From Catonia carolina (lineage: Eukaryota > Arthropoda > Insecta > Hemiptera > Achilidae), in contig JAQMRL010000002.1 of NCBI GenBank assembly GCA_035578175.1, positions 100,170,748 to 100,234,747 of the forward strand: a stretch of DNA of 64,000 nt, in the 5' to 3' direction. The translations under genes and the position numbers were made by a program. How positions within the stretch are numbered: the stretch's first letter is position 1; each line of letters starts with the position of its first letter. Shown piece after piece: positions 33,080 through 44,626 of this stretch. Under the pieces are notes generated by a model that worked only from the letters and a program-made list of their open reading frames with translations, had not been told where the DNA came from and searched no databases.

Positions 33080-35340
33080 TTTATTAATAGTTAATTAATT
33101 AATAATAGTTAGTTAGTTTATTAATTAGTGAATAATTAATAGTTTAGTAAAAACCGATCTTCGTTACAAAGTTCCTTTAGTGTTTGTGTGAGCGGTATCA
33201 CGGTTATAATTACATTTGTAAGACTTATTTATCGGTATTTACTGTAAATCTGGAAGCAATTCTTGTACTCGGATCCTTATACTGTTTCTCGGTTCAAATA
33301 GTTTGTGAAACACCATCCAAATTTAATTTATAAATCGTGTCTCAATAACCACAATTGTTTTTTTTCATTTTGAGACGGTAATTTAAAATGTTTTCATTGT
33401 GACACCTATGGAGAAATGATAAATTTAAAAGCACCTTGAAAGAAAAATTTAAGAAAATTTTAATGGTAACTGTAATCAAGATAATACGCTAATTTTGTTA
33501 ATTACTGTCAGAAAAATGAGTAAGAAAATAATTAAGTTGGAAGGTTAGGAACTCTCCTTTAGGAGTTAGTACATATCTACAGATAATTCGTATAAGTTAG
33601 GATCATCTCTGCGACGTTTTAGAGAGTTATTGAATTTTTTAATAACTCACTGAATTTTTTCTCTTTTACTGTCATGTAATAAAGAAGGCAACGTAATCAT
33701 TTATAGAGCAACCTCCAAACGACCTATTTAAAAGCTCAGTTTAGAAATAAATTTGTATTGAACAAACTTCAACCGGGTTAGTTTCGGGGCTTGTTCCTTG
33801 TTTGTTGACCATTTTGATTTTAACTTAAAATCATTTTGATTGAAGAAGGAGACTTTTATTTTATTTTCCTTGTCTAAAAAATGAACGGTTCATTAAGGTA
33901 TAAACTGTTTGCGTGCACTGAGTAAAATATTTGAGTTGTCTATTGATTTCTGCTATTTTTGAGATATATTTTTTTGCTCTTTAAGAGAAAGAGGATGTTC
34001 CACCAAAAGAGCTAGTTCAGCGGTTGCTTCTATTGTAAAGGAATGCATTTTTTGACAATGTAGTTTCAATAAGGGTGGAATGGGCAGTAGAATAAAGTAT
34101 TTTGGTCTATTTGCAAGTCGTCGACAACATGAAAACTAACAAATTAATCAATCAGTCAATAATAAATTTGATTACCGATTGCTAACTGCTGGAAATACTG
34201 AATGATAACAAACCTTCTAATGAATTTCACAACCTTAAAAACTTGTCAATTCATTGAAATTTTAGTAGACAAATAAATTTTACTTCCTATAATTAGAAAT
34301 ATTCGTGAAAAACCTGATCTTCATTTGAGTTACATTTTAACGGGTGATTTGACATACTGTTAGTTTGTCGAAATATTGTTAATTCAGTATTGTAGCTATA
34401 CACAATAAATAAAACTTTCTGTACAAATTTAAATTTGTGACCTTAATTAAATAATGGTCAAAGAGAAACGTTACTATCGAATGAGTTAATCAGGTTATTA
34501 GGCTGCTAGTTTACTCATAAAACTAGCAATTCCGCGCATGCTTATTGCATCAGACGGATTTCAAAAGTTTAGTTTTGAAAATATCTAAATGGTTGGTTAG
34601 ACATTGTATTTTTCCAACAGCTTTTATAAAAAATATGGAAACACAAAAAGTAATCAGTACTACTATTACATGTAATCAAAAGGAGACCTGTCAGTAAACC
34701 AAAAGACAGTTAGGCACAGGTACATTTAGAAAACAAATAAAATGTCATCAAAAGTCATAACCAATGCACTGAAAGAAAAAATTCACACATATTACATGTT
34801 TATAACGTTTCCAAACACAACTTTAAAAAAATTTAAACAAATTAAGTGTCAGAAGTCGAAATTATGATTCGTTTTAGATGAATTAATTTTTCAAGTAGAT
34901 TTTGAAAAAGAGGTCGTCGAACCAATTTGGGGTACTTCCGAATTAATTGAAGATTTAAAATTTTCTGGTAGCATTTTTTACGGTAAGGATTTGAAAGATG
35001 AGCTCACCTAAAAGATGGGCTTTACGCCTAAAAACTAATAGAAACCCTAAATCTTCAAACAGGTCAGCTAACAGCTGAAGATTTCCAATTTTTCCAAAAC
35101 GATATAATTTAACTAAAACTAAAACACTTCCATTATACGGCACATATTAGTTTTTGTACATCATATATTTTGAAGTTATTTGGTCTTCATGAAGAAGACA
35201 AAGAGATGGCAAATCCGTTCGTAAAGAGCTACATTAAAAAGGGTTAATGGGAATCTGTCCAGTGGGAAGTAAGACTAAACACAACCAAAAAATCCCTATC
35301 CTTTTAAATATACAGTTTAATTTTTTACTGACCGACCAAC
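33080..35340. other. Intronic stretch without supported features
   Basis: This lies inside the proposed 7.4-kb intron. The segment 34890-35140 has a coding-like feel on both strands (for example a minus-strand frame with LADLFEDLGFLLVFRRKAHL), but I recognise no domain and stops interrupt it. It may be the remnant of an unidentified element. Confidence 0.4.
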
Positions 35341-35342
35341 TG

Positions 35343-37352
35343 TAATAATTTATCGTAAGATAAATGAATTAAATAGTGTTTTAAATTCTGCGTTTATTTG
35401 TGTTAAATTGTTTATTAACTTCAGACGGAAAAAGAGGGGTGTTATAAGTTTAACGTGAGTATCTGCCTGTGGCATTGTAGCTCCGAAACTGATGAACCGA
35501 TTTTGATTTAGTTTTTTTTATTTGAAAGGTGATTTGATAAAAACTGTTCTCAGGCAGTTTCATGTAGTATACTAAATACTCCACACAAGCTGAATACTGA
35601 ATTTGCTGTGAATAAAATGAAGTCAATAATCTTGTACAAATTCTATTTAATAATTTATCATATTTTACAGCATGTACTTTAATGTTTAATGTTTTTTTTT
35701 ATGTTTTAAATTGTCACTTATTTAATTTATTATTTTTAATATTAATATGTCCCATACATTTTTAAATTCAACGTCGTTTTAAATGTCATTTTACTTTTAT
35801 ATTGTATAGTCTTTTAAATATATATTAACTTAAACTTTTTCACTAACATGTGGACCATCCAACTTGTTCGATGTCTGGAACCACAGTCACCATCTTCCTC
35901 ACAAAATTCATAGTTATTCTTCTTATAGTTTCCTAGCAACCATATAAATAACTCTCTTTTCAATATTTTTTGTAATATAAATTAAATAGTTTTTTAAAAA
36001 TGTTTACCTTCCAATCAGCTGGAGTTTGTTTATACTCTCAACTGTAGCAAACATAAACAGACTTTACTATAGCTGGTTTGGTTCATTACATTCAATTAAA
36101 AAAAGCGTAAGCGTATTAAAATACTATAACCTTAAAACTAGTCATATAACGTTTGAAAACCATGAAATAAAAATTTAATAAACACCCGACAAAAAAAACT
36201 TTTAAAAAGTAAAAATTAATATGTATTGGCCCTTTAGGTTAAATGTAAATAGTAATATTTTGATCCAAGTGTCGTCGCGTCGGGGTTCCGCTAACTACTA
36301 CAACTGAGTTCTATTCTTCGACGCTGGGATAAAATAATATTACTATTTATACCGGGTGACCCATATGTCGGTTTCCCATGAGATGGGACATTTCATTTTG
36401 ATAAGTTGGCAATAGTGTAATGTTGTCAGCATCACGTACAACATTCATAAGTTGTTTGTAACAGTAGCTAGTGTGAGGTTCGTCTCCGTGTAGTTACTAT
36501 TTTTTCCTTCGTAGTGGTACTTTTAAAATGTTTACTACTGAACAAAAAGTTTAAATTCCAAAGTTAATGAATGGATTGGTCGTCATAGTACAATCGAATG
36601 GCCTGCACGCTTGCCAGACTTAATGTCATGCCAGACTTAATGTCATGTGATTTTTCACTGTCGGGCTTTGTAAAGAAACTAGTGTATTCTTCCAAGCCAA
36701 AAAACATGCACAAACTAAAAAGTTCAATTGAAATTGGATTTGATTATTTAAATGACGATGAAATGTTACTGTTGAAAATTTGTGAATCAGTTTTAGACGC
36801 TGTATGAAGCGTATAGAGAATCATGGTGGACATTTCCTGCTATAACATTTTCAAGGTAATATATAAATGTACAATTCATATAATAAAATTGGTTTTTTTT
36901 GTCTATAGGTTTCTTATTCCATTAACCTTTCTTCCGATTTCCGTAAATATTGAGGAACCAAAATATGGCCCACCCTGTATTTAACCTAACGTACCAGTAT
37001 ATATTTTTATTTTTTAAAGGGGTTTTTTGGGGGTTTATTAAATTTTTAATTTTATTTTAATTTCAGGCTTTTTAAACTTTATAACTAGTTTTGAGGTTAT
37101 AGTATTTTTGTAAGCTTTCTTTTATTGAATCATAGCTAAGAACACTTTCTATCAAGTCACCTTTAAAACAAAAAAACCTAAATCAAAATCGGTTCATCCG
37201 TTTGGGAGCTACGATACCACAGACTTTAACATACGTTAAACTTTTAACATCCGTCTTTTTACGTCGGGGGTAATAAACGATTTAACACAAGAAAACGCGA
37301 AATTTAAAACACTATTAAATTCATTCATCGTATTAGAAATTTAATTTAAAGC
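35343..37352. repeat. Fold-back (large imperfect palindrome), interrupted by a mariner derivative
   Basis: The left arm runs from about 35343 to 36275 and the right arm from about 36320 to 37352, once the mariner element at 36352-36977 is removed. Matching pairs include gatgaaccgattttgattta / aatcaaaatcggttcatc, aatactataacct / aggttatagtatt, the ggttaaat...aaatagtaatatt inner block, and aaatagtgttttaaat / atttaaaacactatt at the outer ends. The left arm carries about 500 bp (roughly 35570-36090) with no partner, an insertion there or a deletion on the right. No coding region is credible. It lies in the proposed intron of the GTPase-like gene. Confidence 0.75.
36352..36977 (+). mobile_element. 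Mariner-type deletion derivative keeping the transposase C-terminus
   Basis: The ends are short inverted repeats (ccgggtgacccatatg at 5'; complement of the 3' end cagggtgggccatatt), with TA at 36350-36351 and 36978-36979. A decayed start (about FTTEQK) is joined directly to a C-terminal transposase segment from about 36572. That segment reads STIEWPARLPDLMSCDFSLS, then GFVKKLVYSSKPKNMHKLKS. In related insect mariner transposases the PDL..DF motif carries the last catalytic acidic residue (from memory). The first two catalytic residues are deleted. It inserted in the right arm of the fold-back. Confidence 0.75.
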
Positions 37353-37658
37353 GATTTATAGGCCTAACCATTATATATTAAAGCGATATTACTTAAGCGA
37401 TTAATTACAGTAGCTACATTATAACTCATCACAGATTAAAAAGCGTAAATGATTTAAAAGTTAAAGATTCAATTTTAAATCGTAGAGGGAATGTAGTGAT
37501 GATGTACCTCGGTAATAGCTAATCGTTTTTAGTCGTTCATAAAATTATCTAGCTCCCTTGAGCCTCCCAACTACGCCGACGGGAAGGCGTAAAGAACGTC
37601 GAAAATACTTACCGGACAGACTGTGTGAATTACTGTTTAATTTCTTTTTGTTTTTCAG

Positions 37659-40352
37659 AAAAAGGCAGAACTGTTACCAGACCCAGAAGAATGCAAAAGA
37701 ATAAATGAAATTTACAAAATAAATGAAAATTACGATTTCGTAAATTATTTTGGAAATGAATTTAGTTCTTTGAAGGAAGGGATCGATTCACTAAAGTTAC
37801 CAAACGGAGATGAGAAAATGGATATTATATTTTTCATCGGTAACACTGGTTCAGGTAAATCTACACTGATGCAATTATTAAGCGGTGACAATAATTTATT
37901 GAATTCGGTAGCTGTGAGTGAAGAATCTGGCGACTTTACAATTGAAGATACAAGTTCATCTATAAGTCGGCAAACGATTTATTCTCATACATTGTACCCA
38001 AAGTTTACTATCGATTCGGAAAGTGGCTATACTCTGTGTGATAACCCTGGATTTCAAGATACCAGAAGTCCAGTACACGAAATAATCGCTGCGTACTCCA
38101 TGAGGAAAGTTTTGCAACACACAAGAAGAATAAAAATTGTAATAGTATCTACTCATGCTTCTTTAAGAATTGGAATGTACAGGTATCAGTTTACAAACGC
38201 GTTAAAACAGATTATAGATTTTTTTCCAGAGATAGATACTTATAAAAACTGTATGTATTTAATTGCAACAAAAGCTGAAAATACAATTTCAAAAAATGTT
38301 CAAAATTCTACTACTGTTTCAAATTACGAAATGGGGTCTGATTACGAAGTTTTAGGTTTAAATTTAGGTTTGCATTTGGTGTCGGATGAAAATATGATTA
38401 ATGACATAGCATTCTTTTTAGAAGAAGTGAAAACCAGTTTAAGTAATCGAAAGAAAGGTTATTATAATGCTGACAAATTTACTGATAGTTCTGTAAAAAT
38501 AATTAACCAACTTTTACAAAAAGATCCTTTTCAAAATAAATATTCAAGGATAAATTTAATGAGAAAACCATTAGAGGAAGGGCCCATTTCAAAAATGACT
38601 GAAATTCAGGAAGAAAGAATTAGTATGAGGGATATGTTATTTGACGACAAAGATTTTGTTCATGTAAATAATGACGGATTAGGTTATCCACTCACGGATA
38701 ATGCTCATTTATATCTTAGTAATTTATTTAGAAAAATGAATTTATACATTATAAATTTATCAGAAAAAATAAATTATTTTATTACAAATTATTACAGTAT
38801 CATAATCGAATCGAATTTAAATATTAACGACAGAATTGATAGTTTAATAAGGATGAAGAAAAGTATTAACTCTTTAAAGGAAAAAATATTGATTTCACAA
38901 AACCCAGGTAAATATTATCAAATTATGAACGATTTTTCAAATAAGTACCGATTAAAACTGGATTGTTTAAATGACTTTAAATCAGTTTCAAACTTGTATA
39001 GTTACTTACAAAATTTGGAAACGTTATTTCCGCGTGATTATACACTTTATAGCCAATCAGAGTGGGAAATGCCTTTTAAAATTGTATCTGATTTTGTAGA
39101 CAATAGTATAGAAAGAAATGTATTTTTAAGAACTCTAAATGGTTTGTTATCAAAGTACGATATTCAAAGAAAGAGGTCGTCGTTTTTGTCACGATTAAAT
39201 AATATTAAGCATAATTTCAAACTCGATGAAAATAATTTAGAAATGTTTTTAGATAGTTTGTTATTAAATATAAATTATAAAAATGGAGCAGTGAATTTTG
39301 ATGATGAGTATTTTTTGAAAGAGATTAATGAAGTGATCGATTTAAATATGAGACATAAAAATAATATAATTTGTGAGCAAGATTCGGTAGTTTTTATAAG
39401 AACTTATGTTTTAACTAGTGAAATAAATGAAAGTGATTTAAATTTTTGTAATGATGTTAAACATATAATAATATTTGCCATGCATACATTATACATAAAT
39501 AGTAATTTTGATGGTACATTTTTCGAAGGTAAGAATTTGATAATTATATCACCAACATGGGAGATAATTGGAACCAGAAGAATTATTCTCGATGGTACCG
39601 ATGATATAGAGGTGTTACCTAAACCTGATTATGGTATTATAGGTAAAAACGGGCGTAACGGAAAACCGGGTGGAAATTTCTATGGGTTGGGGATGAATTT
39701 TATTAACGAACACAATTTATTTGTCAGTGTAAAAGGAGGGAAGGGTCAGGATGGCCAAGATGGGGGGGATGGAGTTGACGGTGAATCTGGAACGAATGGG
39801 GATGAAACGCATAAAGTTCTAGCGGATGCTAACAAATTATCTTTAGGAATTTTAAATATCAAGGAAGATATTTATATCGCTGAAGGATCTCAAGGATCAC
39901 AAGGGGGAAATAGTGGAGCGGGTGGGTACGGTGGATATGGAGGGAAAAAAGGAAATGTTATTTTTCGTAACATTGGTACAGAGAATCATAAAGTTAATAT
40001 TATAGCTGAAGATGGTGAACCCGGTAGAAAAGGAAAAGACGGCATACCAGGAAAAGGTGGAGCCAAGGGATGCGATACAAAAATTAAAAAGAAAAAACTC
40101 TCATTCGCATTTTTCGAAATAGATCTGAGTTCTCAAAGAGAATATGTCAACTGCAACAAACCGACGAAACCCGGAAAAATTACAAATGTTCAAAATCAAC
40201 CAAATGATATTCAAGATCCTAATATTAATGACAGCCCAGTGTGTATATATATTATGAAATTCCAACAATTTTATCTAAAAAATTATCATAATAATTTATC
40301 AGATGGAGTGACCGCAAACTTTATTAATAGTATGAAATCTACAAAATATTAA
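37659..40352 (+). CDS. P-loop GTPase-like protein with collagen-like Gly-rich tail
   Basis: An open frame of 897 codons runs from the splice acceptor ctttttgtttttcag (ending 37658) to TAA. The first 37 codons contain no ATG, so translation probably starts in an upstream exon (30103-30241 is phase-compatible). Otherwise it starts at the Met before DIIFFIG. Numbering from codon 37770: residues 24-31 are a Walker A motif, GNTGSGKS. D91-x-x-G94 in LCDNPGFQD is a G3-type motif, and TKAE at 167-170 a possible G4. Residues 230-600 are Asn/Lys/Ile-rich, partly helical and unrecognised. Residues 622-770 are Gly-rich with broken collagen-like Gly-X-Y runs (GEPGRKGKDGIPGKGG). A basic patch (KIKKKKL) and a 75-residue tail follow. 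I see no signal peptide or membrane helix, so it is probably cytosolic. The GTPase group is tentatively AIG1/septin-like, and the function is unknown. Confidence 0.82.
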   Translation, partial: KKAELLPDPEECKRINEIYKINENYDFVNYFGNEFSSLKEGIDSLKLPNGDEKMDIIFFIGNTGSGKSTLMQLLSGDNNLLNSVAVSEESGDFTIEDTSSSISRQTIYSHTLYPKFTIDSESGYTLCDNPGFQDTRSPVHEIIAAYSMRKVLQHTRRIKIVIVSTHASLRIGMYRYQFTNALKQIIDFFPEIDTYKNCMYLIATKAENTISKNVQNSTTVSNYEMGSDYEVLGLNLGLHLVSDENMINDIAFFLEEVKTSLSNRKKGYYNADKFTDSSVKIINQLLQKDPFQNKYSRINLMRKPLEEGPISKMTEIQEERISMRDMLFDDKDFVHVNNDGLGYPLTDNAHLYLSNLFRKMNLYIINLSEKINYFITNYYSIIIESNLNINDRIDSLIRMKKSINSLKEKILISQNPGKYYQIMNDFSNKYRLKLDCLNDFKSVSNLYSYLQNLETLFPRDYTLYSQSEWEMPFKIVSDFVDNSIERNVFLRTLNGLLSKYDIQRKRSSFLSRLNNIKHNFKLDENNLEMFLDSLLLNINYKNGAVNFDDEYFLKEINEVIDLNMRHKNNIICEQDSVVFIRTYVLTSEINESDLNFCNDVKHIIIFAMHTLYINSNFDGTFFEGKNLIIISPTWEIIGTRRIILDGTDDIEVLPKPDYGIIGKNGRNGKPGGNFYGLGMNFINEHNLFVSVKGGKGQDGQDGGDGVDGESGTNGDETHKVLADANKLSLGILNIKEDIYIAEGSQGSQGGNSGAGGYGGYGGKKGNVIFRNIGTENHKVNIIAEDGEPGRKGKDGIPGKGGAKGCDTKIKKKKLSFAFFEIDLSSQREYVNCNKPTKPGKITNVQNQPNDIQDPNINDSPVCIYIMKFQQFYLKNYHNNLSDGVTANFINSMKSTKY

Positions 40353-41286
40353 TATTCGTAACAAGATCAATTTAAAAATTATCTCAATTTAACTATTAAA
40401 TAAAATAAAATAAAATATAAAAATGTGAATATACTCGTAGTTTAGACTGGTTTGTTAACTATATGTACATTTTTGTATGTCAATATAATGTATATAATAT
40501 ATGTATATAATGTATAATATATGCTTTTAAAATATTCTGTAATATATTATTTCCTTTTTCTTGTGAAACTTTTATCACAAGAATCGGTCATTTCAGAAAG
40601 CCCGTAAGTCAAAAAAACTAACTTTTGGAAAAATAAAAGCACTTGCAATGTATTATGTTTCAATTAAAAAATATAAGTTGTTCAGAGGGCTGTCCCTCTT
40701 TACCCATGTCCCCTTTAATATAAAATATACTTTTATCGTTTTGAAGACAATCCACTTGTACAGAGTGATTCAAAACTACAGGGCAATCTCTTGGGATCTC
40801 ATTCTATAGCTAAAAAAAAGAAAAAAGTTCATATAAACATATGCCTGAAAACGCTTAGTTAGCGAGTTACGGCTAGCGAAAAATTTCAACTATAACTCTG
40901 TACCCTCGGTGAAGTAAGACCGTATAAAAATTTTAAACGTAGTTACAAAGATACAGTACGATTGTTTCTTATGTTTGTTAATCTGAAAAATTGAATAAAA
41001 TTGGTTCCAGAGCTGTAAATGCAATACTTTCAGAAATGTCTTACATAAAACACAAGAATTGGTGCAAAGAAATAACACATTCTTGTGTTTAACGTAAGAT
41101 TACTTCCATAAATGGTAAATAAAGGTGTATTTTTTCTTAAATAAATTTGTAGAAAATAATTTCTGAAAAGATTCATGTGAATAACTCAGGAAAAAAATGA
41201 ATAATAGATATTGAAATTTCGCTTTATTTAAAATCAAAACAGACGCACATTCTTAACTGCATAAAATATTAACTAATATGTAGGTT

Positions 41287-42315
41287 AACCGAACAAACCT
41301 TTTCATTTACCTTCCTCCTACCGACCAATAAGCCTCCTCTCAGTACCTTCAAAAATTTTCGAAAACTCCTTTACAAGCGCGTAAAACATGGAAAATAAAA
41401 CTTAATATGACAAAATCCCTTCACGTAACTTTCACACTCCGTCATGGTGATTGCCCACCAGTATACATAGACAATGAACCTCTCACAAAACTTCGCCGGC
41501 CGCATTGGCGAAGTTGGTAACGTGCTCGCCTCTCATCATGCGGTCTTGGGTTCAAATCCCACTCAGGCACGGCATTTTTTCATACGTTACAAAAAATCAT
41601 TTCATCATTCACCGTCTGCATTAGCAGTAATTGCAGAACAGTCGGACGTTAAACAAAAAAAAAAATTAAAAAAAAATCTCACAGAAACAGATACGGTGAA
41701 GTATCTCGGTCTGACTTTTGATAAACGACTAACTTGGAGCACACATATCAAACGGAAACGTTTATTACTGAATTCTCGACTTAAACTTCTATATTCCCTA
41801 CTTCACAAACGATCAAAATTACCAATGGCATAAAAATTACGCATATATTGTTCTCTTTTGAAACCTATGTGGACCTACGGATCCCAAATTTACGGTTCGA
41901 CCAAACCCTCTAACTTGCAACGAATTCAAGCATTCCAGTCAAAAACATTACGCCTTATAGCAAATGCACCTCTTTACGTTAGCAACAAAACCTTACATAC
42001 AGATTTGAAAACACCACTTATACAAAATTCCATTGAATACCTATACAAACGCTTTCACGACAAGTCACACGAGCACGAGAACCCCCTGGTGCGTTCACTT
42101 TCCTCCATCCATTTACCTGATAATCCCCCTAGACGCCTTAAAAGACGCTGGAGTAGAGACCTGCTAATTTGATATACAAATTTCATTCTTGGGGAGGCAC
42201 CAATGGGGGCCCTACCCCTCTCATGCCTATCATGTCATTTACATTATTATGATAATCATCACATTTGCTTGTTGTAACATTTTACAGTTGTAAATAAAGA
42301 ATTAAAGAGAAAAAA
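41287..42315 (+). mobile_element. Jockey-like LINE, 5'-truncated, interrupted by a SINE
   Basis: Outside the SINE, the plus strand reads SLHVTFTLRHGDCPPVYIDN, then EPLTETDTVKYLGLTFDKRL, WSTHIKRKR and, after a stop, LKPMWTYGSQIYGSTKPSN, FQSKTLRLIANAPLYVSNKT and RRLKRRWSRDLLI. This is the C-terminal part of a Jockey-type reverse transcriptase polyprotein. The tail is A-rich. Flanks aatatgtaggtt (41275-41286) and aatatttaggtt (42316-42327) are a 12-bp duplication with one mismatch. One stop (after KLPMA) and the SINE break the frame. Confidence 0.85.
41495..41676 (+). mobile_element. tRNA-derived SINE family A nested in the Jockey-like LINE
   Basis: Head gccggccgcattggcgaagt, B box ggttcaaatccc, shared body and an A-rich tail. 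The flanking LINE sequence ctcacaaaac / ctcacagaaac forms a near-perfect target duplication (41481-41491 and 41678-41688). Skipping one duplicate restores the LINE frame (EPLTETDTVKYLG). The long open frame through this SINE is an accident of the insertion. Confidence 0.9.
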
Positions 42316-42885
42316 AATATTTAGGTTGGGAGTAACAGCTGATCAATCAGCTGTTTAAATATTAGTTATTTTATGCAGTTAAGAATGTGCGTTTTATGTG
42401 CGTCTGTTTTGATTTTAAAAAAAGCGAAATTTCAATATCTATTATTCATTTTTTCCTGAGCAATTCACATGAATCTTTTTAGAAATAAATTTTCTACAAA
42501 TTTATTTCAGAAAAAATACACCTTTAGTTACCAATTATGGAAGTAATCTTACGTTAAACACAAGAATTTGTTTTTTCTTTGCACCAATTCTTGTGTTTTA
42601 TGTAAGATATTTCTGAAAGTATTGCATTTACAGCTCTGGAACCAATTTTATTCAATTTTTCAGATTAACAAACATAAGAAACAATCGTACTGTATCTTTG
42701 TAACTACGTTTAACATTTTTATACGGTCTTACTTCACCGAGAGTACAGAGTTATAGGTGAAATTTTTCGCTAGCCGTAACTCGCTAACTAAGCGTTTTCA
42801 GGCATATGTTTATATGAACTTTTTTATATTTTTAGCTATAGAATAAGATTCCAAAAGATTGCCGTATAGTTTTGAATCACCCTAT

Positions 42886-44626
42886 AAACATTTTAATTAA
42901 GACTTGAGGCGTTTCTGAAATACATTATTGCAGTAACCTGTTAACATAAGTTGTTTTCTGTAAAATACGTTGTTAGACCAGAAGAAAGAATGGAGTACAA
43001 TAGTATTCATTTATTTATTTTAGTAGTTTACAATATGACTTAAAATAGCTTTCTACAATAATAAAAATTTAAATTCTTAACTTTAAGAAAGAAAAATGTT
43101 GATTTTCAGGGCTATTCACGTCTTGATCGTTGTCATAAATAGTAGAATACACCTTAAGCAATTTTTTGCTTAGAATCTTTATATGGAATCTTCCACTAGA
43201 AAATAAAGCATAAGCTTCAAGGAAACATCCACTTCCATTTTTTAATTAGAAGGAAACTCTGTATATCCTAAAGGATAAGCTGTTTCTTAGTGTTATATGT
43301 TACTTAAGGAAAGCCATACTAATGTAATTTTTGTAGGGATGGTGTGTTTACATTCAGTTATTTCTAAAATACAGTAAAGCAAAACTATAAAATTTTGACT
43401 TTGGGCTTTCTGAAGTAACTGATTCATTAGTTGATTTCACGTTCAGAATGTAGTGTGGAAAGTCCATAAGCAATGTATTTCATACCGGAGTTTGAGCGCT
43501 ACTACACTAAGTAAAAATATTGAATCCGCGCCACACGTTCTCATTTACAAACTTCTTATTGAATAACGTAATACGAAAGCATACTTTATATGTGTATTGT
43601 TTTAAGATCAGGTACCGACAATTAGCCTATTATAGTAATGGAGTTGTTTATCAATTTGTCTTTTGTAATTATTTTAAAGTAAAGAATAATTATTATTGGT
43701 TACATCTTGGTAGGCAATTAAGAAAAACCATTATTTCTTGTTTGAACACCTCTTTTTTCCATCGGAGGTTAAAAATAGACTGCATGTTTGGTATAAGTTC
43801 GCAGTGCCAAAATCATTCAGAGATTGTCAGAATAAGAAACACGACTCATATTTATCTTTGACTGCTTTCGAATCTGTGTTATTTTCAAGCTCGTTTATTA
43901 TTTCCTTTTCCGTCCAACATATAACTTCTCATAAAACAAATTAAAGACAAAATTTTATATTAATAAAATAATAAAACGCATAGTTGTTGTCATTAAAAGA
44001 AAAAAGTTATATATGATGTGAAACGCAAAAAATATGACGGAATTAATTTTGACATCTTATCTAAATATCAGAGTATAATAATAACATTTATAACGTATAA
44101 TAAAGTACAATTCATTAGGAAGCGAAAGTAATTTTTTCAGAATTTTTTGATTAAAAATGAGCTTGTTAGAGTGTAGTAAGCGAGAAACCTAAATATTTTT
44201 GCCTGTGACCTTCGGATGGTGTCTGTGGAGGAGAGTTATTGTTTTGGCTGTGCCGGATGTTTTTCGTACGCATGATAACACAACGGGTTCTCATAAAAGC
44301 TGTACTGCATTCTGAAGTGAAATAGAGTATAGAGTGGGTACCATACAGATTTATCAATGAACCGATTTAAAGAAGTTTAGTCTAATTAGTTTAGTTCAAT
44401 TTTACTGACTGATTTACTCACTTACTCATCATTAATTCTCTAAATTTCCGATCAGCTGAAAGTCTGTTCCCCTTTTCTTTGGAACTGTTGTAAACATACA
44501 CTCTGATATACGATTGGTTTGATGCGTAATTGTAGTTAAAGAAAATGCTTAGCGCAAGCAGTCGCAAAGGTGAGATAAAATTTGCATTTACGTAATTGAA
44601 ATATGTAACTAGTATAAACTTTGTAT
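42886..44626. other. Intergenic stretch
   Basis: Nothing is supported. An open frame at 43520-43861 (113 codons) and one overlapping it have no recognisable domain. A minus-strand frame at 44166-44357 (SQNNNSPPQTPSEGHRQKYL) looks like a piece of a dispersed repeat, but I cannot assign it. Confidence 0.4.

Larger units (their letters stand above)
40761..42884. mobile_element. Long-inverted-repeat (fold-back) element carrying a LINE in its loop
   Basis: Arms of about 520-540 bp (40761-41282 and about 42345-42884) are near-identical inverted copies, sharing for example cttacataaaacacaagaat and aacatatgcctgaaaacgct. Outer ends (cagagtgattcaaaacta / tagttttgaatcacccta) abut TA at 40759-40760 and 42885-42886, as for Tc1/mariner-type insertion. 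The loop carries a Jockey-like LINE (41287-42315), itself holding a SINE (41495-41676). The two 62-codon open frames in the arms are nearly the same sequence because the arms are copies. I do not treat them as genes. Confidence 0.85.

Noticed and set aside
34890..35143. Coding-like segment with frames on both strands
   Set aside because: Stops interrupt it, no domain is recognised, and it lies in an intron full of repeats.
41474..41833. 119-codon open frame that looks like a gene
   Set aside because: It runs from LINE sequence through a tRNA-derived SINE and back into the LINE. The frame is an insertion artefact.
40890..42756. Two near-identical 62-codon frames (40890-41078 minus, 42568-42756 plus)
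   Set aside because: They are the same sequence in the two arms of an inverted repeat. No ATG context, domain or independent conservation supports a protein.
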